A stretch of DNA of 64,000 nucleotides from Escherichia whittamii (GTDB lineage: Bacteria; Pseudomonadota; Gammaproteobacteria; Enterobacterales; Enterobacteriaceae), in assembly GCF_014836715.1 (NCBI RefSeq), contig NZ_JACSQI010000001.1:247547-311546 (forward strand), given 5' to 3'. Positions within the stretch are counted from its first letter, which is position 1; each line of letters opens with the position of its first letter. Of the stretch, positions 42,670 to 50,907 are shown piece after piece. Under the pieces are notes generated by a model, which saw nothing but the letters and a program-made list of their open reading frames with translations, made no database searches and was not told the DNA's origin. The translations under genes and the position numbers were made by a program.

Positions 42670-43059
42670 TTAGCGGGTCGCGTTATAACAGGTCACATCG
42701 ACTTCGACTTTACAATCGACAACCAGATCAGCCACACAACAAATACGTGCAGGCGGATTCTCGCCAAAAAATTCTCTGAATACTTTATTAAATGACGGGA
42801 AATAGCGGGCGTCGGTCAGGATCACTTTCACGTGAACCACATCCGCCAGGCTATAACCGGCTTCGGTCATGATGTCGACACAGTTTTGGATTGCCAGTCG
42901 TGACTGTTCAACGATACCGCCTTCTACCACTTCACCGTTTTTCATTGGTGTTTGCCCGGAGACGTACAACCAGCCGCCCGCCTCAACCGCCCTGGCAAAC
43001 GGCAAATGCTGCCCACCAGTGCCTGTTCCACCTTCCGTACCGTAACGTTTAATGCTCAT
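42670..43059 (-). CDS. RidA/YjgF-family enamine/imine deaminase
   Basis: A 129-residue Rid-family protein. RidA enzymes hydrolyse reactive enamine/imine intermediates made by PLP-dependent dehydratases and by amino-acid oxidases. The family pattern is visible: VSGQTPM near residue 35, the C-terminal ARICCVADL segment with the conserved Arg, and a final VDVTCYNATR with the substrate-side residues. I chose the ATG at 43059, with AAGGAG five bases before it; the GTG two codons upstream lies inside that site. It starts 9 bases after the deacylase stop, so they form one operon. Confidence 0.87.
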   Translation of the reverse strand: MSIKRYGTEGGTGTGGQHLPFARAVEAGGWLYVSGQTPMKNGEVVEGGIVEQSRLAIQNCVDIMTEAGYSLADVVHVKVILTDARYFPSFNKVFREFFGENPPARICCVADLVVDCKVEVDVTCYNATR

Positions 43060-43068
43060 ATTCACTCC

Positions 43069-44511
43069 TTAATGTGAGGTCTGGCGGCGCAGGAAACGTC
43101 CCGCACGGCCTGTAATCTGTTTATCGCGACCATAGCTCATAACGCCGTTCACCATCACCGCCTCAATGCCATCTGCCGGGCGTTTGGGATCAGAAAAGCT
43201 GGCAACATCACGAATGGTTTGTGGATCGAACAACACCAGGTCAGCAAAATAACCGACTTTCACCAGCCCACGCAGGGGCAGACGAAAACGGCTGGCAGAA
43301 AGCCCGGTCATTTTGTGGATAGCGGTGGTTAGCGGGAATAAGCCTTCATCACGGCAATAGTGACCCAGCACGCGAGGGAAAGCGCCCCATAAACGCGGAT
43401 GCGGCATGGGATCATTGGGCAGACCGTCAGAGCCAATCATACTGACCGGATAACTCAACACTCGGCGGACATCGCGCTCATCCATGTTGTAATAGATAGC
43501 CCCGGCAGGCATTAGCAGCTTCGCGGCCTCCAGCATACTCATCTGCCAGTCGATGGCGATTTGTGCCAGTGTTTTCCCGGCCTGCTGCGGATGTGTTTGT
43601 GACCAGGTGATCACAATATCGAATTCGTCGGTGACTTGTTTGAGATCCAGCGTTGAAGAGCTGGCCGAGTAAGGGTAGACATCGCAGCCAATTTCCTGGT
43701 GTTGACGCATTTGGTCAAAAAAGGCCAACGTTTCTTTTGTCCGCCCCCAGTTTTTCGCCCCGGCGCATTTATGGTGGGAAACCACGACAGGCACTTTGCC
43801 ATGACGCCCAATGCGAAACGCCTCATCCAGGGCATCAAGAATGGGTTCAAATTCAGAACGCAGATGGGTGGTATAAACGCCCTTCTCACCGGCCAGTTCT
43901 TCCGCCAGCGCCATCACCTCTTCGGTGGTCGCCTGAAACGCCGTGGCATAGGCCAGCCCGGAACTTAACCCCAGCGCCCCCTGACTCAACGCCAGACGTA
44001 AATCAGCACGCATGGCGGCAATTTCATCCGCTGTTGCCGGGCGAAACAGGTCATCCATATGGTTATTACGCAGCGCAGTATGACCAATCAGCGTGCCAAC
44101 GTTCAGTGATGGCCTGGCTGCTTGCACTGCCTGGGCATAGCTTTCAACGGTGGGATAAATAAAGTGCTCCGCTTCCCCTAACAGATTCATCGGGTCAGGG
44201 ACTTCGCCTTTCATTTTCGCTGCCGCGGCACTGATCCCGCAGTTGCCGACAATCACAGTGGTGATCCCCTGGCTGATTTTTGGCAGATACTCCGGGATGC
44301 GAATAACGTTGATATCGTCATGGGTATGAACGTCGATAAACCCTGGTGCCAGCACCCGTCCTTCACCGTCAATGACCTGCTGCGCCGTAACGTTAAGCGC
44401 AGGGGCAATATCGACAATCCGGTCACCTGTTATTGCCACGTCAGCGCGAAATTCAGGGCCGCCACTACCGTCGATAACCGTCACATTTTTGATTAACCAG
44501 TCAATCTGCAT
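43069..44511 (-). CDS. N-acyl-D-amino-acid deacylase (D-aminoacylase), amidohydrolase family
   Basis: The 480-residue protein is a metal-dependent amidohydrolase of the D-aminoacylase group, which releases D-amino acids from N-acyl-D-amino acids. The metal-binding motif VHTHDD has His at 62 and 64, the bridging Cys of this subgroup is C91 in VGNCG, further His lie in THLRSE and VSHHKC, and the catalytic Asp in MIGSDGLP. There is no signal peptide, so it is cytoplasmic. The ATG at 44511 has GGAG 8 bases upstream; the GTG three codons earlier is too close to that site. It is the first gene of the operon with the RidA-like and symporter genes. Confidence 0.88.
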   Translation of the reverse strand: MQIDWLIKNVTVIDGSGGPEFRADVAITGDRIVDIAPALNVTAQQVIDGEGRVLAPGFIDVHTHDDINVIRIPEYLPKISQGITTVIVGNCGISAAAAKMKGEVPDPMNLLGEAEHFIYPTVESYAQAVQAARPSLNVGTLIGHTALRNNHMDDLFRPATADEIAAMRADLRLALSQGALGLSSGLAYATAFQATTEEVMALAEELAGEKGVYTTHLRSEFEPILDALDEAFRIGRHGKVPVVVSHHKCAGAKNWGRTKETLAFFDQMRQHQEIGCDVYPYSASSSTLDLKQVTDEFDIVITWSQTHPQQAGKTLAQIAIDWQMSMLEAAKLLMPAGAIYYNMDERDVRRVLSYPVSMIGSDGLPNDPMPHPRLWGAFPRVLGHYCRDEGLFPLTTAIHKMTGLSASRFRLPLRGLVKVGYFADLVLFDPQTIRDVASFSDPKRPADGIEAVMVNGVMSYGRDKQITGRAGRFLRRQTSH

Positions 44512-44711
44512 GTTCGTCACTCCATTTCTGCAATGGTGACAAGTTAACCATTTACAAGGATGAAAAACAGTGGAAAACTACGCAAAACCCAGATGATTTT
44601 ATGATACTTTTATTCATAAACCATAAGACAAATAAACTAAACATTTATATTTCATTTAGTTACAAATGATACTCACATCCGATACGCTGAAATCTTCAAA
44701 AGGTGAATGTT

Positions 44712-45932
44712 ATGAAATACCACTCCGAACCTCTGGTTCCCCATAAATCAGCCCTGATGCAAACGCCCGCAAATATCCTTGCCGAAGATGTTTGTTTACC
44801 TACCGCGATCATTAAAAAGCAGGCTCTGGAGAACAACATTGCGTGGATGCAACGCTATGCTGACGCGCGCGGCGTTTCACTGGCACCGCACGGTAAAACC
44901 ACCATGACGCCGTGGATTTTTCAGGCGCAGCAGGCAGCAGGCGCCTGGGCAATAGGTGTCGGTAGCGCATGGCAGGCTGGTGCAGCAATGGCGAGCGGGA
45001 TCCTGCGTGTACTGATGGTTAACCAATTGGTCGGCAAGGCGAATATGCAGCTAATCGCCCAGTTGCAACGGCATTACCCGACGGTCGATTTTATCTGCTG
45101 CATTGACAGCATTGAGAACGCCCGCGCTTTGTCTGCCTTTTTTGCCAGCCAGCAACAGACGCTGAACGTGATGATTGAGCTGGGTGTTCCCGGCGGGCGC
45201 TGTGGTTGCCGCTCAACGGATGCCGCACTGGCACTGGCTGGACAGGCGGCCCAATTACCAGGTTTATGTCTGCGGGGGCTTGAGCTATATGAAGGTGTTT
45301 TACACGGCGAAGATCCGCAACCGCAGGTAGAAACACTGCTGCGGGATGCCGCACAACTGGCTTGTGATATGGCTTACCTGGTTGATGGCGAATTTATTCT
45401 CACCGGAGCAGGCACGGTCTGGTATGACGTGGTGTGCAACATCTGGCTGGCGGCAGAAAAACCTGATAACTGCCGCATTGTCATTCGCCCAGGCTGTTAC
45501 ATCACCCATGACACAGGGATCTACGACGCGGCACAACAGCAATTGATCGCCCGCGATCCGGTGGCTTGCGATCTGGCAGGCGATCTCACATCTGCGCTGG
45601 AGCTGGTGGCTATGGTGCAATCGGTGCCGGAAGCAGATCGGGCGGTAGTTAATTTTGGTAAACGTGATTGCGCCTTCGACGCCGGATTACCGCAACCGGT
45701 CGCCCACTATCGCGAGGGTAAATCACTGGCGTTTAATCCTGAGGCTATTCACAGTGTTGGCATTATGGATCAGCACTGCATGTTACAACTGGCTGCCAAC
45801 AGCGACGTGCAGGTGGGGGATATTCTGGTGTTTGGCACTTCCCATCCGTGCCTGACCTTCGACAAATGGAAAACGTTGTTATTGACTGATGACGACTACA
45901 ACGTACTGGCAGAGCTGGATACTCTCTTCTAA
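44712..45932 (+). CDS. PLP-dependent D-threonine aldolase / D-serine dehydratase-like enzyme
   Basis: The 406-residue protein has the alanine-racemase-type N-terminal barrel with the PLP-binding Lys K62 in LAPHGKTTMTP, and the C-terminal metal-binding segments DQHCML and GTSHPCLTFDKW of the D-threonine aldolase / eukaryotic-type D-serine dehydratase family. It should act on a D-amino acid by retro-aldol cleavage or dehydration. A dehydratase would release an enamine, the substrate type of the RidA-like neighbour. The ATG at 44712 has AAAGG upstream; the GTG at 44703 overlaps this site. It diverges from the deacylase across about 200 bases and has a good terminator. Confidence 0.87.
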   Translation: MKYHSEPLVPHKSALMQTPANILAEDVCLPTAIIKKQALENNIAWMQRYADARGVSLAPHGKTTMTPWIFQAQQAAGAWAIGVGSAWQAGAAMASGILRVLMVNQLVGKANMQLIAQLQRHYPTVDFICCIDSIENARALSAFFASQQQTLNVMIELGVPGGRCGCRSTDAALALAGQAAQLPGLCLRGLELYEGVLHGEDPQPQVETLLRDAAQLACDMAYLVDGEFILTGAGTVWYDVVCNIWLAAEKPDNCRIVIRPGCYITHDTGIYDAAQQQLIARDPVACDLAGDLTSALELVAMVQSVPEADRAVVNFGKRDCAFDAGLPQPVAHYREGKSLAFNPEAIHSVGIMDQHCMLQLAANSDVQVGDILVFGTSHPCLTFDKWKTLLLTDDDYNVLAELDTLF

Positions 45933-45937
45933 GAACG

Positions 45938-45970
45938 CCCCCTTCGGTTAATTATCGAAGGGGCATTTTT
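45938..45970 (+). terminator. Terminator of the D-threonine-aldolase-like gene
   Basis: CCCCTTCG (45939-45946) and CGAAGGGG (45956-45963) form a stem followed by CATTTTTATT, beginning 7 bases after the stop codon. Confidence 0.9.
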
Positions 45971-45972
45971 AT

Positions 45973-45988
45973 TGTGATCTCAATCACA
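45973..45988. promoter_or_regulatory. CRP site upstream of btsT
   Basis: TGTGATCTCAATCACA has both perfect CRP half-sites (TGTGA-N6-TCACA) and is fully symmetrical at the half-sites. It lies 336 bases upstream of btsT, just after the terminator of the preceding gene. btsT is known to depend on cAMP-CRP. Confidence 0.9.
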
Positions 45989-46016
45989 TATTAGCCTAAT
46001 GAATAATTCTTGCCCA

Positions 46017-46044
46017 ACCGCTCACCGCCATTCCTGACCGCTTA
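46017..46044 (+). promoter_or_regulatory. Probable BtsR binding repeats of btsT
   Basis: ACCGCTCA (46017-46024) and ACCGCTTA (46037-46044) are direct repeats with starts 20 bases apart, on the same helix face. They fit the ACC(G/A)CT(C/T)A half-site known for the LytTR response regulator BtsR (YehT) upstream of btsT. Between here and the gene lie about 140 bases of leader and an ERIC element; no other gene is seen. Confidence 0.75.
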
Positions 46045-46182
46045 CGTCCCTAATATAACCACTCAGTTATTTACCTTACTTTACGCGCGCGTAACTCTGG
46101 CAACATCACAGCAGGATAGCGGTCAATTTACCTCCTCAAACGCAACGCAAACCTAGAACGGCTTCGGCCAATGATTAACAAA

Positions 46183-46308
46183 TTACTCTATGGATTTTGG
46201 TTTGCAGGAAGGCAGCAAGTGAGGGAATCCCCGGGAGCTTACAAAAGTAAGTGACAGGGGTGAACGAACGCAGTTGCCGCACCTGTAAGCCAAAAGACGA
46301 CGAGTAAA
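46183..46308. repeat. ERIC element, diverged, in the btsT leader
   Basis: The segment keeps the ERIC centre GGGAGCTTACAAAAGTAAGT followed by GACAGGGGTGAACGAACG, but the two ends have drifted (TACTCTATGG and GACGAGTAA). It ends 15 bases before the btsT start codon, so it would form a long hairpin in the btsT mRNA leader. Confidence 0.85.
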
Positions 46309-46323
46309 ATGGCAGGTTTTACT

Positions 46324-48474
46324 ATGGATACGAAAAAACTATTCAAGCACATACCCTGGGTGATTCTCGGAATCATCGGTGCATTCTGCCTCGCGGTAGT
46401 TGCATTACGTCGGGGGGAGCACGTCAGCGCCCTGTGGATTGTGGTCGCCTCTGTGTCAGTGTATCTGGTGGCTTATCGCTACTACAGTCTGTACATCGCC
46501 CAGAAGGTGATGAAACTCGACCCCACGCGCGCGACACCTGCGGTTATTAACAACGACGGTCTGAACTACGTTCCGACCAACCGTTACGTGTTGTTTGGTC
46601 ACCACTTCGCCGCTATCGCCGGTGCTGGTCCGCTGGTTGGCCCGGTTCTCGCCGCGCAGATGGGCTACCTGCCTGGCACACTGTGGCTGCTGGCGGGGGT
46701 AGTGCTGGCCGGTGCGGTTCAGGACTTTATGGTGCTGTTTATCTCTTCTCGCCGTAACGGCGCATCTCTCGGTGAGATGATCAAAGAAGAGATGGGGCCA
46801 GTACCGGGAACTATCGCGCTGTTTGGCTGTTTCTTAATCATGATCATCATCCTTGCCGTCCTGGCGCTGATTGTGGTTAAAGCCCTGGCCGAAAGTCCGT
46901 GGGGTGTCTTCACCGTTTGCTCAACCGTGCCGATTGCGCTGTTTATGGGTATCTACATGCGCTTTATTCGTCCGGGGCGTGTGGGTGAAGTCTCTGTCAT
47001 TGGTATCGTGCTGCTGGTCGCTTCTATCTACTTCGGCGGCGTGATTGCTCACGACCCGTACTGGGGTCCGGCACTGACCTTTAAAGACACCACCATTACC
47101 TTCGCGCTGATTGGCTATGCGTTTGTTTCCGCACTGCTGCCAGTGTGGCTGATCCTCGCACCGCGCGACTATCTGGCCACCTTCCTGAAAATCGGCGTTA
47201 TCGTCGGCCTGGCGCTGGGTATCGTCGTGCTGAACCCGGAACTGAAAATGCCTGCGATGACCCAGTACATTGACGGTACTGGCCCGCTGTGGAAAGGCGC
47301 TCTGTTCCCGTTCCTGTTCATCACCATCGCCTGTGGTGCAGTGTCTGGCTTCCACGCGCTGATCTCTTCCGGTACAACGCCGAAACTGCTGGCTAACGAA
47401 ACCGACGCGCGTTTCATTGGCTACGGCGCAATGCTGATGGAGTCCTTCGTGGCGATTATGGCGCTGGTTGCGGCGTCCATCATCGAACCGGGTCTTTACT
47501 TCGCGATGAACACCCCGCCTGCGGGCCTCGGCATCACCATGCCTAACCTGCATGAAATGGGTGGTGAGAACGCGCCGATCATCATGGCGCAGCTGAAAGA
47601 CGTTACCGCACACGCGGCAGCGACCGTCAGCTCCTGGGGCTTCGTGATTTCGCCAGAGCAGATCCTGCAAACCGCGAAAGACATTGGTGAGCCTTCTGTT
47701 CTGAACCGTGCAGGTGGTGCGCCGACGCTGGCGGTAGGTATCGCTCATGTGTTCCACAAAGTGCTGCCGATGGCTGACATGGGCTTCTGGTATCACTTCG
47801 GTATTCTGTTCGAAGCCCTGTTCATCCTGACCGCGCTGGATGCCGGTACCCGTTCTGGCCGCTTTATGCTGCAGGACCTGCTGGGTAACTTCATCCCGTT
47901 CCTGAAAAAAACTGACTCTCTGGTTGCCGGTATCATCGGTACTGCGGGCTGTGTGGGTCTGTGGGGCTACCTGCTGTATCAGGGCGTGGTCGATCCGCTG
48001 GGCGGCGTTAAGAGCCTGTGGCCGCTGTTCGGTATCTCTAACCAGATGCTGGCAGCCGTGGCGCTGGTACTGGGCACCGTTGTGCTGATTAAGATGAAGC
48101 GCACTCAATACATCTGGGTAACTGTTGTTCCGGCTGTATGGCTGCTTATCTGCACCACCTGGGCGCTGGGCCTGAAACTGTTCAGCACCAACCCGCAGAT
48201 GGAAGGCTTCTTCTACATGGCAAGCCAGTACAAAGAGAAGATTGCTAACGGTACTGACCTGACGGCGCAGCAGATTGCCAACATGAACCACATCGTTGTG
48301 AACAACTACACCAACGCAGGCCTGAGTATTCTGTTCCTGATTGTGGTGTACAGCATCATCTTCTACGGTTTCAAAACCTGGCTTGCGGTGCGTAACAGCG
48401 ACAAACGTACTGACAAAGAAACACCGTACGTTCCAATCCCGGAAGGCGGCGTGAAGATCTCTTCGCACCACTAA
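46324..48474 (+). CDS. btsT: High-affinity pyruvate:H+ symporter BtsT (YjiY), CstA family
   Basis: BtsT imports pyruvate and is induced by the BtsSR two-component system. The 716-residue protein has about 16-18 membrane segments and CstA-family motifs such as RYVLFGHHFAAIAGAGPLVGPVLAAQ near residue 88 and the HALISSGTTPKLL segment. The ATG at 46324 gives the K-12 length; an ATG at 46309 is in frame but overlaps the end of the ERIC element and has no ribosome binding site. yjiX and yjiA follow, as downstream of cstA-type genes. Confidence 0.96.
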   Translation: MDTKKLFKHIPWVILGIIGAFCLAVVALRRGEHVSALWIVVASVSVYLVAYRYYSLYIAQKVMKLDPTRATPAVINNDGLNYVPTNRYVLFGHHFAAIAGAGPLVGPVLAAQMGYLPGTLWLLAGVVLAGAVQDFMVLFISSRRNGASLGEMIKEEMGPVPGTIALFGCFLIMIIILAVLALIVVKALAESPWGVFTVCSTVPIALFMGIYMRFIRPGRVGEVSVIGIVLLVASIYFGGVIAHDPYWGPALTFKDTTITFALIGYAFVSALLPVWLILAPRDYLATFLKIGVIVGLALGIVVLNPELKMPAMTQYIDGTGPLWKGALFPFLFITIACGAVSGFHALISSGTTPKLLANETDARFIGYGAMLMESFVAIMALVAASIIEPGLYFAMNTPPAGLGITMPNLHEMGGENAPIIMAQLKDVTAHAAATVSSWGFVISPEQILQTAKDIGEPSVLNRAGGAPTLAVGIAHVFHKVLPMADMGFWYHFGILFEALFILTALDAGTRSGRFMLQDLLGNFIPFLKKTDSLVAGIIGTAGCVGLWGYLLYQGVVDPLGGVKSLWPLFGISNQMLAAVALVLGTVVLIKMKRTQYIWVTVVPAVWLLICTTWALGLKLFSTNPQMEGFFYMASQYKEKIANGTDLTAQQIANMNHIVVNNYTNAGLSILFLIVVYSIIFYGFKTWLAVRNSDKRTDKETPYVPIPEGGVKISSHH

Positions 48475-48477
48475 CAG

Positions 48478-48545
<68 letters not shown>

Positions 48546-48591
48546 TCCTCAGCCCGGACCTTCCGGGCTTTACGCATATCTGGAAGGCAAA

Positions 48592-48795
48592 ATGTTTGGT
48601 AACTTAGGACAGGCAAAAAAATATCTCGGCCAGGCGGCGAAGATGTTGATTGGCATTCCAGACTACGACAACTACGTCGAGCATATGAAGACCAACCATC
48701 CCGACAAGCCGTACATGAGCTATGAAGAATTCTTCCGCGAACGCCAGAACGCGCGCTACGGCGGCGATGGTAAAGGCGGTATGCGCTGTTGTTAA
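48592..48795 (+). CDS. yjiX: YbdD/YjiX-family small protein YjiX
   Basis: A 67-residue protein of the YbdD/YjiX family, whose members are encoded right after CstA-type pyruvate transporters and are needed for transport activity in some cases. Features are the conserved [11 protein letters not shown] and [10 protein letters not shown] segments and a Cys-Cys C-terminus. GGAAGG lies before the ATG. It sits 117 bases after btsT and 10 bases before yjiA. Confidence 0.94.
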
Positions 48796-48805
48796 TGGAG
48801 AGAGC

Positions 48806-49762
48806 ATGAACCCGATTGCAGTTACCCTACTCACCGGTTTTTTAGGCGCGGGCAAAACCACCCTGCTGCGCCATATTCTTAACGAACAGCACGGCTACAA
48901 GATTGCCGTGATTGAAAACGAATTCGGCGAAGTCTCCGTTGATGATCAATTAATTGGCGACCGCGCCACGCAGATCAAAACGCTGACCAACGGCTGCATC
49001 TGTTGTTCGCGCTCCAACGAGCTGGAGGACGCGCTACTTGACCTGCTGGACAATCTCGACAAGGGCAATATTCAGTTCGACCGTCTGGTCATTGAATGCA
49101 CCGGCATGGCCGACCCCGGCCCGATTATTCAGACTTTTTTCTCCCATGAGGTTTTATGCCAGCGCTACCTGCTGGACGGCGTGATTGCGCTGGTGGATGC
49201 GGTACATGCCGATGAGCAGATGAACCAGTTCACCATCGCCCAGTCCCAGGTTGGCTACGCCGACCGTATTCTGCTGACTAAAACCGACGTCGCTGGCGAA
49301 GCAGAAAAACTGCGTGAACGACTGGCGCGCATCAACGCCCGTGCACCGGTCTACACCGTCACCCACGGCGATATCGACCTGGGTCTGCTGTTCAACACCA
49401 ATGGTTTTATGCTGGAAGAGAACGTCGTCAGCACCAAACCGCGTTTCCACTTTATCGCGGATAAACAAAACGATATTTCATCGATTGTGGTGGAACTGGA
49501 TTACCCGGTAGATATCAGCGAAGTTTCCCGGGTGATGGAAAATCTGCTGCTGGAGTCGGCAGATAAACTGCTGCGTTACAAAGGGATGCTGTGGATTGAC
49601 GGCGAACCTAACCGCCTGCTGTTCCAGGGCGTCCAGCGCCTCTACAGCGCCGACTGGGACCGCCCGTGGGGCGATGAAAAACCGCATAGCACAATGGTGT
49701 TTATCGGGATTCAGTTGCCGGAGGAAGAGATAAGGGCGGCGTTTGCGGGGTTGAGGAAGTAA
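48806..49762 (+). CDS. yjiA: COG0523-family metal-binding GTPase YjiA
   Basis: A 318-residue G3E-family P-loop GTPase, related to CobW and other metallochaperones. The Walker A motif is GFLGAGKTT (about 11-19), the metal-binding CxCC motif is NGCICCS (C66 region), and the NKxD-like guanine motif is LLTKTDV. It is shown to bind zinc and other transition metals, but its target is unknown. GGAGAG precedes the ATG. It probably belongs to the btsT-yjiX-yjiA transcript. Confidence 0.95.
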   Translation: MNPIAVTLLTGFLGAGKTTLLRHILNEQHGYKIAVIENEFGEVSVDDQLIGDRATQIKTLTNGCICCSRSNELEDALLDLLDNLDKGNIQFDRLVIECTGMADPGPIIQTFFSHEVLCQRYLLDGVIALVDAVHADEQMNQFTIAQSQVGYADRILLTKTDVAGEAEKLRERLARINARAPVYTVTHGDIDLGLLFNTNGFMLEENVVSTKPRFHFIADKQNDISSIVVELDYPVDISEVSRVMENLLLESADKLLRYKGMLWIDGEPNRLLFQGVQRLYSADWDRPWGDEKPHSTMVFIGIQLPEEEIRAAFAGLRK

Positions 49763-49765
49763 GAG

Positions 49766-49803
49766 CTGGTAGGCCGGATAAGCGCAGCGCATCCGGCCTG
49801 ATA
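49766..49803. repeat. Single REP unit between yjiA and mrr
   Basis: AGGCCGGATAAGCGCAGCGC followed by ATCCGGCCT is one imperfect palindromic REP unit in the 43-base gap between the converging yjiA and mrr genes. Confidence 0.88.
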
Positions 49804-49805
49804 TT

Positions 49806-50720
49806 TCACTCAAAATAGTCCATATCCAGTTTCGGCACCTTCAACAAACGTGAAGAAACCCCTACTTCGTTTTCGATCATTAAGTGCACCAGGCGTTCCC
49901 CATCAACCAGCACCATCCCCTCGACGGATTGGGCAAAGTCACGAGCCTGCGACGTAAATCCAGAAGTGGTAATAAACACCCCACGTTTCGCTTTTTGCCC
50001 AGCCAGTGCACCATAAAACGCCTGTAATTCTGGCCTGCCTACGGTGTTCTGCCAACGTTTTGCCTGAACATAAACTTTCTCCAGGCCCAGTTTATCAAGC
50101 GAGATTACACCATCAATACCACCATCTCCGGTACCGCCAACACGCTGCAAATCATCACGGTGGCCGCCATACCCCAGGCGATGCAAAACATCCAGAACAA
50201 TAACTTCAAAGCGCGAAGGAGAAACCTGCAATAAGTTTTCCAGAACCTCATCAGCCACTGCATCGCGAAGCTCCTTTAGCGCCTGATCTAACCGATCGTC
50301 CGGGCTGCTCTTTGCCAGTTCTTCATGATCGGGAGTGTCGGCTTTTGGCTCTAAATCGACGGCATCCGGCTGTGACTTGAGTTTGACATTCGTAAAATCG
50401 AAGGCCAGATGGTTTGTCTCCTGCTCCGTCATTGGCTGGGGATGAGACGCAACCCAGTCAAAACCAGCGGGGGTTAGACACCATTTGCCACGCGACAAAC
50501 TCTGCGACAACCCGGCACGTTTTAAACGGTCATGCGCCCAGCCTGCACGATTTTTATAAACAAGTTGTCCGCTGGTAATGACTTTTGCTCGCTGGCTGTC
50601 ATCCAGCCCTAATGCATCCGCAGCAGCCTCGTGAACATCACGTGCGGCTGCACCTTCCGGTTTTGTCGCCAGGTAACGCAGAACAGGTTCAATAAATTTG
50701 TCATAGGTAGGGACCGTCAT
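49806..50720 (-). CDS. mrr: Type IV methyl-directed restriction endonuclease Mrr
   Basis: Mrr cleaves DNA carrying foreign N6-methyladenine or C5-methylcytosine patterns and triggers the SOS response when activated, for example by high pressure. It has 304 residues: an N-terminal winged-helix (Mrr_N, about 1-95) and a C-terminal PD-(D/E)xK-like Mrr_cat domain with D203 and the QxK variant (Q219, K221) in VYVQAKRW. It is nearly identical to K-12, with changes in the linker (about 110-130). It is the left border of the restriction cluster and divergent from hsdR across 187 bases. Confidence 0.96.
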   Translation of the reverse strand: MTVPTYDKFIEPVLRYLATKPEGAAARDVHEAAADALGLDDSQRAKVITSGQLVYKNRAGWAHDRLKRAGLSQSLSRGKWCLTPAGFDWVASHPQPMTEQETNHLAFDFTNVKLKSQPDAVDLEPKADTPDHEELAKSSPDDRLDQALKELRDAVADEVLENLLQVSPSRFEVIVLDVLHRLGYGGHRDDLQRVGGTGDGGIDGVISLDKLGLEKVYVQAKRWQNTVGRPELQAFYGALAGQKAKRGVFITTSGFTSQARDFAQSVEGMVLVDGERLVHLMIENEVGVSSRLLKVPKLDMDYFE

Positions 50721-50907
50721 AGTACATCCTTGCAGAATCAGGTAGATGTTTTTCAGCTACTATAGCACTACCAAAATAGACGAACACTTTAGAAATGAGT
50801 CAGTTGCTGTGACTCCGGTCATTGCCCGGGAAGGTACAGAAAGTTAAGATAAGACGTTATGGGCCTTAAATATTTGGACAGGCCCACACTGCAATGGATT
50901 AATAAGA

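Noticed and set aside
40225-46000. A prophage or integrative element carrying the accessory cluster
   Set aside because: No integrase, attachment repeat, tRNA junction or insertion sequence was seen at either side; simple allelic gain or loss by homologous recombination is enough.
46921-48471. A 516-codon open frame on the minus strand opposite btsT
   Set aside because: It is Arg/His/Gln-rich low-quality sequence, has no family motifs or ribosome binding site, and lies wholly inside a strongly conserved gene on the other strand.
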